From Zelopaecilomyces penicillatus (lineage: Eukaryota; Ascomycota; Sordariomycetes; Hypocreales; Pseudodiploosporaceae): a stretch of DNA of 64,000 nucleotides. Every line of letters starts with the position of its first letter. Positions within the stretch are counted from its first letter, which is position 1. The stretch covers positions 1,116,001-1,180,000 of the forward strand of contig VCCP01000001.1 of NCBI GenBank assembly GCA_005765155.1, in the 5' to 3' direction. Of this stretch, positions 11,901 to 22,666 are shown in pieces. The notes beneath the pieces are model-generated. The model saw only the letters and a program-made list of their open reading frames with translations. It searched no databases and was not told where the DNA came from. A program made the position numbers and the translations under genes.

Positions 11901-14431
11901 CTCTTATCAACATCTTTTCGCGTGGGCCCCGAGATTCTATCCGACGCTCCGCATCTGCTATTGAAGAGTATGACGCGTGGCTAGTTTGGCTCAAGCAAAG
12001 CCAAGAACGGCACGAAGGTCTGATTGACCGTATGATGAAGCGTGTGAGGGCTGTGCGTGATAAGATGTGGTACGTTACGGACGTACGCAATTCGAAGGAG
12101 TTTACGCACAGTCGAGATATTTGCCAGGCGTTAAAGACAATGGGTATGCCTCGCAGATGGAACTCCTTTCAGCGCTCCCGAGTGAACAATACACGTGGTT
12201 CAGGCTCATCATATCTGTATCGCACGGAGTCTCAAATCATTGACCTCTTGGCTGCCTCTGAAGAGCAAGGCGGGCCAAACAAGCTCAGCGATGATCAGGC
12301 TGAGATGACTTCGGCGTGGCTTCACCAATACGGAATCGAAAACTTCTGTCAAGGGGAGGAAAGAATTCATCGATTTTGTTGTGAGGTGGACAGATGCATA
12401 TCCAAGCTTGTCGGAGAGACAATCAGAGAAGCACCTGTGCTTTGGTCGAGTGAGCTGTATAAAAGAGACAAGATCGTCCTGGATAGATCCCGGGCCCGAG
12501 AACGTGAACAAGGCGGCTGGACTGGTGACGATGCTGCAAGCATCATGAGTGACCGCCGATCAAGTTCATTCGCCCGAGACTTGAGATCTGTGACGACACA
12601 TAACACAAGTCAACACTCATTGGATTCAGCTAGACATGGCTTCCCACGGAACGGGGCGCCGCTGTCAGACATTCCGGATGGGCAGGAGTACTTTGAGAAG
12701 GCGTCTCCTGCTCACACTATTGATTCAATGAGCACTTTTTGGTCTCCATTTCAGCCGCCAATGTCGCCTAGCTCAGGAGCATCTCGGGCTTATTCACCAA
12801 CTACGAGCCTGACAAATCTGTCAACTACCTTTTCTGGACCACCCCATCACGCAAATTTGCCGTCAAACTCCAGCATATCAACTGGGAGGCCAGGAACATC
12901 TGCCTCATCCAACGAGACCGTCTTTCAACAGCGCACGGATGACGAAAAGACAAAGTTCCTCAACGAGCTCAAGCAATCGCTGACCAGTCTTTTACTGTCT
13001 GACCTGGGCAACCAAGTTCTCGCGCGGGGCTCAGAGACAGACACATGGTTCCAGAAACTAGGACAACAGTGCATTGACAGAAAGGATGCATTGGACCGAA
13101 AGGCACGGCGACGGTCGGACAGAAGAGAGAAAAACAGTCGGAGCTCGACTCGGCCGAGGGTGATTGAGAAGAAGAAGAGCTTTGGAAACTTGAGAAGCGC
13201 AGGCGAAAACCCCCCAGAACGGACACTAGACATTCCAGAGAAGAGCCCCCCTACCTTTGGACCAGAGCCGCAGCCCACAGGGGAGGCTGGAGGCCGTTCC
13301 ACTCCAATCGCCAAGGACAACAATTCCTCCGAGTTTCCATTCAAAAAGGCCTACCAGCGACTGCTCAACATGTTCTCGGTGCACCCGAATCCCTATGCCA
13401 AGCTGAACGCCTTGTATGAGCTAGAGAACCTGATTGTCGCTTCGTTACCATCAACTGGTCCCAAACGGGCAAGGTGGAATAGGTCCGATGCAGGCTCTAG
13501 CGTTGTAGAGGATCATGGAGCCAAATCGCGCCCGACGCCCTTGGATGGTACGATTGACAATGTTAGAGAAAGACGATTGCAGGTCATTCAGTCTTGTCTT
13601 CCAGCCACCGGTTTCACATTTCAGTCGCGCTCGTCCAACGCAGAGACCCGATCGATTGCCTCTGCTGGCGCCTCAAATACCGATGCGATTGCAAAAGAGC
13701 TGCAGAACTTGTTCCGAGATTCCTCTATCCGCCCCAAGTCTCTGTTTCGGGATCTGCAGTTTATAGCATCTTTTGTACCTGCGTCTATCTTGGAAAAACC
13801 TGACAGAGGCAAAGCATTCTGGAACACAGGTCTTGCTGCCCTGAAGCTCAAGTCCGAGGTTTGCCGAACGATGGTCGAGATGGCGGACGAAGTCATTGCG
13901 GCGCATACACATGTCCGCCCATCAGTCAGTGAGAATGCCCCTACGATTGAGGCCCCGCCGTCTACCACAGGGACACCCCCGCCACCTTCAATGACATACA
14001 GGCTCAATGACGTGGGTAAAATGTGGGCGATTACTGCGAAAGAAGGGTTTCCAACGGCCCAGAGAGAACTTGCTTTGTTCTACCTGTCCAATCCCGAGTT
14101 TGTTGAGCGCACCACGTTGCCTCTCTCGAAACCTCGGGAGGTGTTCAAGCAAACGGTCATGGAGAAGTATGGCCGCAATGATCGAACAAGAGGCAGCATT
14201 AGCGGGCCAGGTGGTGGTGGTCTTGCCGGTGTGGTTGGCGCCTCGCGAGGCAGCGGAGCGGGAGGTGGTGGTGCTGGAGATGGCCACGCTGGAGGCGGCA
14301 AAGAAGGAGATGTTAGGAATGACCCCGGTCTGATGTGCGTTGCTGTCCACTGGATGGAGGCAGCAGAACAGGGAGGGGATGAGTTGGCAACGAGTTTCCT
14401 AAGACAAAACGAGTTCATGGGCCTGGGCTGA
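8962..14431 (+). CDS. Giant conserved protein with C-terminal Sel1-like segment
   Basis: About 1796 aa. The long frame has no ATG at its 5' end (it opens with GTG at 9098), yet the residues before the first internal ATG at 9290 look coding. A GTATGT donor at 9017 and a CATAG acceptor at 9094-9095 join a short upstream exon, 8962-9016 starting MISMQRSLSSPV, to 9096-14431 in frame. ATG 8971 is an alternative start. The N-terminus is Ser/Pro/Arg-rich (SRSPTPSPES, RYRSRSPNK). The middle is largely helical with an acidic stretch around DPDDDLDDEE. The C-terminus has Sel1-like helices (AITAKEGFPTAQRELALFYL and AVHWMEAAEQGGDELATSFL) split by a glycine-rich insert. I do not recognise the rest, and no function is proposed; Sel1 repeats usually act as protein-binding scaffolds. 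Confidence 0.85.
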
Positions 14432-15445
14432 ATGGTGTGGGGAGCGTTTAAGTGGTCAATCTCTGCTCCTTACATCGTCCCTTTGTGCTGTTGGTTTATC
14501 TATTTTAGCGGGCGATCATGGAGCATTTCTTTGTCTTTCTTTCTTTTTATTTTTACTTCATTTGTTGTTGCATGGAACCGGCGATTTGAGGGTGAAATAC
14601 AGTCTTGGATAGGCAAATGCATTTTTTGGGGGGGAACAGCAACATATATACACACAACCCATAGATTGAGGGAGCGGGCTCGGGGTTTTGTTAACTTTGA
14701 GCGCTGTTTCACTGTCTCGTTTTCTTTTTGGGACTTTTTGCCGAGGAATGGACGTCTTTTGGTCTTTTATCGACTGGAGCAACAAATATTAAGTGAGGAT
14801 GTTTTTTTGTCTTTTCTTTTTTTGCTTTCCCTCTGAAAAGGGAAAAATCTGGAATGCAAGTTTTGGATAGACCTGGTGTTTTTTTTTCTCTCTTTCTTTT
14901 GGGGGAATTATCTGGAGTGAAAGATCGTGGAGGATATACCTTTGAATCAATTGTACGAGATACATCAGGCATTATAGCATATAACTCGGCGAGTAATATT
15001 CAACGATGCATTTGAGATGGTTCAATCTCGAACATGGAAGTGTCGATGGTATTGATGAAAAAAGAGGAATCAAAGAACTAGGACTGTGTGAACCAACGAG
15101 GAAGGGAAGGCTGAGTTTGGTAAATGGTATTGCGTAAACCGTCCTAAAACATTTTTATAGAGATATCTCTACTGATATTTGAGATTGCTATCAATATCTT
15201 AATTAACATCTACACATCTCTACCAATATCCAGTCACTATTATCAGCCTCTGACATGGCAATTAATGCTTGATATAATATAGTGTTAATTCATCTAGTCT
15301 AACGCTATATTCCTGCCGTTGTTTCATTGGTTGCTTTCCAGATGCAGGATAGGTACAAGCCTATCAATACCAAGAGAATATCTTCATCACTACCATCCTC
15401 CTCCTCCTACTCGTCTTCGTCTTCGTTCTCGCCATTTTCCTACTT
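14432..15445. other. Intergenic between convergent genes
   Basis: T-rich 3' flank of the preceding gene followed by AT-rich DNA, then a CTT/CCT trinucleotide-rich block (about 15396-15445) that adjoins the stop codon of the convergent F-box gene. No gene seen. Confidence 0.55.
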
Positions 15446-15520
15446 TTAATTTTCATCTTCATCTTCATCTTCGTCTTCATCCTCGTCTTCATCCTCGTCG
15501 TCCTCGTTTTCGTCAACAAT
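15396..15520. repeat. CTT/CGT trinucleotide microsatellite across a stop codon
   Basis: Imperfect (TCN)n/(CTT)n repeats encode the Glu/Asp tail of the F-box gene (15449-15520) and continue on the far side of its stop codon at 15446-15448 down to about 15396. Confidence 0.8.
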
Positions 15521-16969
15521 GGGTGCATTGACATACACAATTGGTATCAACTTTTGCATGAAATTGATCCAATCCGGGCCCGTATATTCCGCTACGTGTT
15601 TATCGTCCTGATGAAACATAACAGGTAGGGGGTTATAATCTAAAAAGTTATCACTCATGCGCTGGAGCGCGCCGAACCTCACATGCCACAGCTTGAGGTT
15701 GGGTATTTTCAAAAGACCCTGAAAGAAGCCGACCCAGCTAGCTGCCAGTGGCTTTGGTTTGCTGGAAAGTGTTATTCGCCATAGCTCTAACCGCTTGAGT
15801 GTAGGCGCAAACTTTGTTAGAACCTGCGTCAAGGTCTGAGGTCCAACAGTCATCATCCCGAGACTGAGATTTTCCAATTTAAAAAAGTCTACTGGTGGTG
15901 GGAGAGAAAAAGAAGGTACAGTAGCAGCAATTACCCTGTCTAGTGAGGGCGGCGGCGGCGGCTGCTCTGAAAGCCAGTCGAGAAATATCTTCAATAATGT
16001 CACCGCATTTCTGTTGTGGTGTCGACGGTGCTCGTTGATTCGCAACTCTTTCAGGTTTTTAGTGTAGCTGAGGAATCTGCGAATCTCAATGTTTCCTGCA
16101 GAAGTATGTGCTCTGGAATTAATCTGTCCGTTCGATGGGAGTTGATGTAGGTGAACGCTGATATGTAACTTTTCCAAGTTTTCCAACACTGGTACCACCA
16201 AAGGCAGGCTCGAGTTTAGCACATGAAAAGCCAAGTCATGGAGATGGTGACCCTGTCTTTCCAAGACCTCAATACCCTTTGGCCTGGCGTCAGCCTCGCC
16301 GAGCGCATGGATGACAAGAGCAAAGACCTTGGAGCTGAAGTAGGGATTGTCGACGTTGTAGTGTTGTCTAATAGTCCTTGGCTGTAACATGTTGGTCTCC
16401 AGCATCGTGTTTGAACCGAAGCTCGTCCACTCGGCCAAGGGGCCGTCTCTCTTGCGGGATCGGGAGTTGAAGTCTCGAATGATGATGGTTTCGAGATTCT
16501 CAAGGAGCCGAAACGCTGCGACGAGAAGCCTGTTGGCGCGGCCAGTGACCCATAGTTGTTCCTGGCTGTTGAAATTTCTAATGTAACGGAAGTAGGCAAT
16601 ATCGGCAGCCTCTTGGTCTGCTTCGTCGATGGGGACCGGGTCATGTTCGCGATACTGCTCGAGCCCAATGTGTAAGTGGCGCAAGTGTGCTCCCATCCGG
16701 CTCTGGGCGATTTCAACGAGCGCTCCCAAGCTATATTCGCTCATCATGAACTGTTTTCTCGTAAAGAATTCGTTGACAAAGGTGACGTGCAGGGCGTTCT
16801 CTATCATCGAAGACACCAGGCGAAGCTGACCAAGCTCAGGAGTGGTTAGATACGACGTGATTCGCAACAGTAACTCCAGCGGAATCCGCGTGAGAGGGCA
16901 GCAGTTGTGAGTCTCATGACGACGCCCAGCATCACAGCTTTGGTCCACATCCATGTTCATTGCGTCCAT
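15446..16969 (-). CDS. F-box protein with acidic C-terminal tail
   Basis: Single-exon 507-aa protein. Residues about 28-65 (LTRIPLELLLRITSYL, then PELGQLRLVSS) match an F-box, which binds Skp1 and recruits substrates to SCF ubiquitin ligases. The middle is leucine-rich and repetitive (LENLEKLHI, LKELRI, LKRLELWRI, LKLWHV), resembling the irregular leucine-rich repeats of fungal F-box proteins. The last 25 residues are almost entirely Glu/Asp, encoded by a (GAN)n microsatellite. ATG at 16969 is the first in frame; an ATG six codons later is also possible. The substrate cannot be predicted. Confidence 0.8.
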   Translation of the reverse strand: MDAMNMDVDQSCDAGRRHETHNCCPLTRIPLELLLRITSYLTTPELGQLRLVSSMIENALHVTFVNEFFTRKQFMMSEYSLGALVEIAQSRMGAHLRHLHIGLEQYREHDPVPIDEADQEAADIAYFRYIRNFNSQEQLWVTGRANRLLVAAFRLLENLETIIIRDFNSRSRKRDGPLAEWTSFGSNTMLETNMLQPRTIRQHYNVDNPYFSSKVFALVIHALGEADARPKGIEVLERQGHHLHDLAFHVLNSSLPLVVPVLENLEKLHISVHLHQLPSNGQINSRAHTSAGNIEIRRFLSYTKNLKELRINEHRRHHNRNAVTLLKIFLDWLSEQPPPPPSLDRVIAATVPSFSLPPPVDFFKLENLSLGMMTVGPQTLTQVLTKFAPTLKRLELWRITLSSKPKPLAASWVGFFQGLLKIPNLKLWHVRFGALQRMSDNFLDYNPLPVMFHQDDKHVAEYTGPDWINFMQKLIPIVYVNAPIVDENEDDEDEDEDEDEDEDEDEN

Positions 16970-17955
16970 GTTTGGGCAACCGCAGAGGTTTGGGATATTG
17001 TGACAATTTGGGCAACTGAAGCAATCGAGGCAATTGAGGGGATGCAGGAGATGCCTCTAGACAACCGCTTTGTTATGTTATTTATATCACTATGGGAGAC
17101 AAAGGCAAGTAATCCAAAGCAGGCAGGAGGAGTCTAGCTGTGCGCCGTAACCTTGTAGGCAGCAGCCCACGTGAGGGGGGGCGATGAAGGCGCTGTGAAT
17201 GGCCGTTTATAGCGAGTCTGGCTGCTGAAAGTGCCAACAGATCACCTAACCACAGAACATGGATCGGGGAATGGGTCTGTCTATACCAATGCAGCAGGAT
17301 GGGGAGATGGAGAGTCAGCCACATGATGATTCCAGATGAGAATCAGGAGACGAAGAAGTATAGTGATTATGATGGCTTTTTCCCTTCCTTTTTTTGTGGC
17401 TCGCAGCATAGACATCTGCAATTGGGGGGGCGAGGATTTAACAATACGCCTCCCTCTTTTAAAAGATCCAGATTCCAAAATATCTACCATCAAGTGATCA
17501 CACTGATTGTTTCTGTGTCAACAATATGTTTCGCCAATAGCAAGTGGATAAAAAGTATCTGCTTACGCCTCCAGTTAATTGTTACGTGGATACGAGGCGG
17601 GCCGTGAGTCGAAATGAGTCGCTCTTCACCACATCCTCATATCAATCTTCACTATTTAAACCGCTGGGAGGCGCCGCCCAAACCTTGCCTTGAAGCATCA
17701 CATCACCCCGCCGGTCTATCTTGCATGGTGATGCCACCCCATTTTTTAAAACTTTAAAACGTTGATGTTTATTCTACTAAGGCATAGTAGAGAATTTTAT
17801 CGAGATCAAGAGTGAGGCTGTGGCTGATTCTTCCTTCCTATATAAAGCACCGGATTCCACGTGGGTTTCATCCGAATGGTTATTGGTGCAGATACTCACA
17901 ATCGCTCGCTTGATTCCCATCAAATCTCATCCTACCTAATCATAACTCAGTAAAG
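16970..17955. other. Divergent promoter region
   Basis: This 986-bp stretch separates the minus-strand F-box gene from the plus-strand secreted-protein gene. It contains a TATA box for the latter (listed) and no recognisable gene. Confidence 0.6.
17839..17846 (+). promoter_or_regulatory. TATA box of the secreted-protein gene
   Basis: TATATAAA lies 110 bp upstream of the ATG at 17956, a normal distance for a strongly regulated fungal gene with a short leader. Confidence 0.6.
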
Positions 17956-18560
17956 ATGAAGGCAGTTCTTGTTATTCTCGGCCTTGTGCAGGCCGGAGCG
18001 GTATGGGCTGGCGGCCCGCTGCGCGGCGCACTTAGAGTACCGAACCCGGCGAACACGGTCAAGTTGACATGGTGCCATCTATACCACGAGGATTCGACTT
18101 GCCGATCAGAAGAGCTAAAGGAAGGGGAGTGCTGTAAGTCTGGAAGAGAGTCAATGAAGAAGAAGAATCGTCGTGAAATCCGGCCTGACAGAGCATCTGG
18201 CTAATATAAACCTTAACCTCATAGATAACTTGTCGTCTCTCGACGCTGGCATCAAACGCAAACTCCCCGATATTGGTGCTTTCAAGGGACAGTGCGTTTT
18301 GTATAGGTATGAAACCACCACTCAATCCATTCAAAACAGTGGGATAGTGTGATAACTAACATGCGATAAACGTCCTCAGTCGCTATGATTGCGAGGGCGG
18401 CAACACGAGAATGTTTTCAGGCGACCACATCTTCACCAACAGCATTTGCCCCGGGACTAGCTGGTCATTCAACGCCATGTCTGTCAAGTGCTGTGCAGAT
18501 ACTCCGGGAAGTCAATGGTGTTTGCCACCAAGGGGATATCCTGAATGCAAAGCCAAGTGA
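17956..18560 (+). CDS. Small secreted cysteine-rich protein
   Basis: Three exons, 17956-18133, 18225-18306 and 18380-18560, give 146 aa. Donors are GTAAGT and GTATGA; acceptors are CTCATAG and CCTCAG. Both joins keep frame. The N-terminus MKAVLVILGLVQAGAVWA is a clear signal peptide with likely cleavage after AVWA. The mature chain has ten cysteines (WCH, TCR, ECY, QCV, DCE, ICP, KCC, WCL, ECK contexts), enough for five disulphides. Length, signal peptide and cysteine count fit a small secreted protein of effector-like or antimicrobial-like type. No named family was recognised, and no activity is claimed. The gene structure is confident because every cysteine falls in a spliced exon. Confidence 0.8.
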
Positions 18561-19833
18561 TCCTTGTGAATGTTCCAGGATAAAGTTTGTCAACGAAGGT
18601 CCATCTCTATCATGAGAAAGGGGGGGGGGCGTAAACCTGATTCGGCATTGGAACGTCAGCTTAGAAGGAGAGAAAGATGTCTTCGTGAGGGATTGGATTT
18701 GTTATTTTTCAAGGGTGGGCATATTGATTAGATGTGGTGTAGCTAGAAATAAATCTGTAACTTTCACGGTTATTTGGTTGACAAGTAAATATAGGATTGC
18801 CAACGATGACAGGAGAAGCTCCATGTCTGCCGCGGGCCAATGCGATCACCTTCTAGGCAGCAATTGTCTCCTAGTCTGGAGCAGATGGGTATCCTCACCA
18901 GGCATGACTGAGCATCGTGGGTCGGACTGTTGGACCAGAATGGATGTGGCGGGATGTTCGTTCTGTGTAATTACCTTGTACACTGACCTCACTTTCGCCC
19001 TCTAGGCATCACCACGTGACTGCGTGTTACTATCGCGTCCTCGGTGACTCCAACTCTCACCACCAGAGAGCTCACAGAATCGTAAACAGCGCGCTGGTGC
19101 CTGGTGGTGGGCGTCTGGGGCTTCTGGCTTCCAAGCTTCCAGGTCTGGTGGAGGCCCCCCCTCGGCTCACAACCCGCGCCAGTAGACACTAGCCAGGGGA
19201 TGACGCCTGTAACATGAGGCTGTTGGTAGTGTTCTCCCCACTAATTTCAGGCAACACAGCCCCTCTAGTGGCTTCTAGTGGAGAAGGGACCAGCGCCGTC
19301 GGCGTTGAACCTGCAGCTGTTGTAGTGGCTGGGTGCACTGGATGACGGAGTACAGCCGCATCGAAGCAATACGTACCTACCAATGACTTGGAGCTCAGCT
19401 GCATCCCAAAACAGGCATTCCAAAGCCCAGCCTGGAACCGCCAAACCTAATAAAAAGGCTCGTCCATGGCGCGCCCAACCTCAGCCTTCGGAGTTTCCTC
19501 ACTCTCCTCCACTGTAACCTCAATTGGCCAGAGCATGTGTCTCTGATGCTTGCGGGCTCTTTCTTGAAGCAATTGACTGTCGACATTCCGAGGGTCTTGA
19601 AGTTCTAAGCACCCGCTCACTTCGAGTCTGACTACAGCTGCGCATTTCCCAGTTTCCAACCGTCAGACCACATTAGCCCATACAACCAACATCTGCAGAC
19701 TGTAACCTCCCCATTGACATCATCTTCATCTCTGCAAGCAAAGAAGCATCGCGGGCTCAATAATCGCTCGCCGATTCCTCTCTCTCCACCTCGCACTCAG
19801 AAGAACGTCACCGATAAGCTCCCCCAAGTCCCA
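18561..19833. other. Intergenic; upstream of PARP gene
   Basis: Includes a G-run at about 18618-18628 and otherwise mixed sequence. Short open frames on both strands show no family features. The frame of the downstream PARP gene is open back to 19714 but has no ATG before 19834. Confidence 0.55.
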
Positions 19834-22231
19834 ATGCCCCCACGTCGCAAAGCCGCCGCTCCGCCCGCTCCACTACCCTTGGACGGGTGCGCAATTGCCC
19901 TCAGTGGCAAGTTCGACAGTCTGGGCGGCCATACTCAAGGCTCACTCGAAGCGCTGATCCGGACTCTGGGCGGCACCGTCACCAGATCCGTCACCAAGAC
20001 CACGACCCACGTTGTCTGCTCCGAAGATGACTACAAGGGAAACTCGGCCAAGGTCTCTGCGGGCAAGGCCAAGGACTTGCCTTTGGTGAGCCCTATATGG
20101 ATTCTAGACTCTGACGAGGAGAAGAAGACGTTGGATCCAGAGACGTACTCTTGGTTCCAGCAACTGGCCGCCAGCGCATCATCACAGGCGAAACCGGCCG
20201 CTGGCAGTAAGAAGCGACCAACTGCTGTCGTCAAGGCTGCTGAAGAGGGCGAAGAAGAGAAGGAAGAGGAGGAGGAGGAGGAGGAGGAGGCGCCCAAGCC
20301 GAAGAGGTCCAAGAAAGCAAGTTCTGCAAAAAGTGCGCCTGCAAAAGCCGAAGTTGTAAAGGAAGAGGAAGAAGAAAAAGAAGAAGAGGAAGAGGAGTCG
20401 AATGAACAGAGCCAAGTTGCAGAGGGGCAGTTTCTCAAGAAGAAGGACACAGTCGTGCCCATTGACGAGTTTTGTCCTCTCACCAACTATTTAGTCCATA
20501 TTGACCCAGACTCGGGGCTGATTTACGATGCTTCCCTCAATCAGACCAACGCGAGTCACAATAACAACAAGTTTTACCGTGTTCAGGTGAGTTACGTCCC
20601 GCTCCTCAATGACTGAGTTGAGCTTTCACAAAAGTTTTTTCCTTCTTTCCTAACCATCTCTTACCAAACTCCTAGATTGTTGTCGATGCCAAGTCCAAGA
20701 CATACAAGACGTGGACGCGTTGGGGCCGAGTTGGCGAGATGGGCCAAAACGCCATTCTCGGCAACGGAACCCTTCCAGACGCCATCAAAAACTTTGAAAA
20801 GAAGTTTCGTGATAAGTCGGGCTTGCCGTGGGAGAAGCGAGGCGATAATCCCAAGCCTGGCAAATATGCTTTTGTAGAGCGAAGCTACAATCCTGACTCA
20901 GATACTGATTCTGACGATGAGGGTGATGGTGTTGATGCAAAGGCAGTCAAAAAGGAAGATAAGGATGAACAAGATTCAGAAGTCAAACCTCCCGAGTGCA
21001 CTTTGGAACCATCCGTCAAGTCCCTCATGGAACTTATCTTCAACCAGCAGTACTTCCAGGCGACCATGACTTCTCTCAACTACGACGCCAACAAGCTGCC
21101 CCTCGGCAAGCTGAGCAAGACAACAATCACAAAGGGGTTCCAACAACTCAAAGACCTCGCCGCCCTCATGGACGACCCATCCCTAGCAGCCAGCAAATGG
21201 GGCATGAGCATCCCCGAGGCCACCGAGCAGCTCTCCAACACATACTACTCCGTCATCCCCCACGCCTTTGGCCGCAACCGCCCGCCCATCATCCGCGACA
21301 ACGCAATGCTCAAAAAGGAAATCGAGCTTCTCGAGAGCCTGTCAGACATGAAGGAAGCCGCCGAGATCATGAAGCTTGTCGACCGCAACAAGTCCGTTAG
21401 CACTGTGCACCCACTCGACAGGCAATTCCAGGGTCTCGGCCTCACTGAGATGACGACGCTAGAGCAGGACGGCAACGAGTTCAAACTGCTCGAGAACTAC
21501 CTCCACGGCTCCCGCGGCTCCACGCACGGCATCAACTACACTGTTCAGAACATCTTCCGCATCGAGCGGCCCGGCGAAAAAGACCGCACGGACAAGTACA
21601 CCAAGAACAGCAAGATTGGAGCGAACCGCCGTCTACTCTGGCACGGCTCGCGATGCACCAACTTTGGTGGTATTCTCAGCCAGGGTCTGCGTATCGCGCC
21701 GCCCGAGGCCCCCGTGTCTGGATACATGTTCGGCAAGGGCATCTACCTTGCCGACATGTCGTCCAAGTCGGCCAACTACTGCTGCTCGTACATCTCTGGT
21801 GGCTACGCGCTGCTTCTGCTCTGCGAGGCGAAACTCGGAGACCCCATGCAGGAACTTACCACCGCAAGCTACAATGCTGGTTCTGATGCCAAAGCAGCTG
21901 GTTTGGAGAGTACACTTGGTGTGGGTACTACGGCACCGAGCAAGTGGATGGATGCTGGCAAAGTACACAAGAGCCTCAAGGGCATCCAAATGGTAAGCAA
22001 TCAAAATATCTCAAGACCTCTATTACTACTCTCTTTTCAACCTACCATTCTCTCATTATCATAGCCCCCCATTCCTTCTTCTATTTACTAACAAACCCCC
22101 TCTCTTAGCCTGACGCCGACACCTCACCCGGACCTACAAGCGTCACGGGAGCAGGTCTCTGCTACAACGAGTATATCTGCTACAACGTGGATCAGGTAAG
22201 ACTACGCTATCTATTCCACGTCAAGATGTAG
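19834..22231 (+). CDS. prpA: Poly(ADP-ribose) polymerase (BRCT-WGR-PARP)
   Basis: Three exons, 19834-20586, 20676-21992 and 22109-22231, give 730 aa. This is the single-copy-type fungal PARP that modifies nuclear proteins with poly(ADP-ribose) after DNA damage. Order: BRCT domain (about 14-105), Glu-rich linker (about 137-195), WGR domain (about 208-320, TRWGRVGEMGQNA), an acidic Asp/Glu insert, helical regulatory domain, then the catalytic domain. The H-Y-E triad is visible: H574 in LLWHGSR, Y608 in GKGIYLAD and E711 in YNEYICY. The DNA-binding zinc fingers of animal PARP1 are absent, as in other fungal PARPs. A GTAAGA at 22196 looks like a donor, but reading through gives the conserved end QVRLRYLFHVKM, so it is not used. 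ATG 19834 is the first in frame. Confidence 0.93.
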
Positions 22232-22301
22232 AAAGGAAGAGAAAGAAAAAACCCCGGTAATCGCTTGCTTGACATAGGATGATGTAACGGAGGTTTCGTG
22301 A

Positions 22302-22666
22302 GGTCAACATGTCTTTTTTATATTTGCTAGAATCTATGTTTGTTAAACTTGAGGTATGTGATGTCTTCATACCTCATAAAGTGTGATAGAAAGAATACAG
22401 TAGGTAGGCAGTGGTGTCTAATAAATAAACGTCTGGTATTGATCAATGTAGACAAGAAAATAGCTCTTTCTATTGCTTTCTCGCTTATGTTATGCAATGT
22501 CCATATAAATATGTCCTCCATCTAAGTTGTGTCAATTCAATAGGTTATCATGTCCTCTAGCCTAGTTTCATTCCCCTCGACCTTTCCCACTACCTCATAT
22601 TCATATACAGTTTTGCCGTGCGCGATTTATATCGAGTCTATCCGTTCACGTTATATAACCTCTTTC
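22302..22666. other. Short intergenic gap between convergent genes
   Basis: AT-rich 3' flanks of the PARP gene and the convergent zinc-cluster gene. Nothing else seen. Confidence 0.6.

Noticed and set aside
22196..22301. A possible third intron in the PARP gene (GTAAGA at 22196, ATAG at 22274-22277)
   Set aside because: Reading through gives QVRLRYLFHVKM and a stop, which is the conserved C-terminal end of PARPs. Splicing would give an unrelated seven-residue tail.
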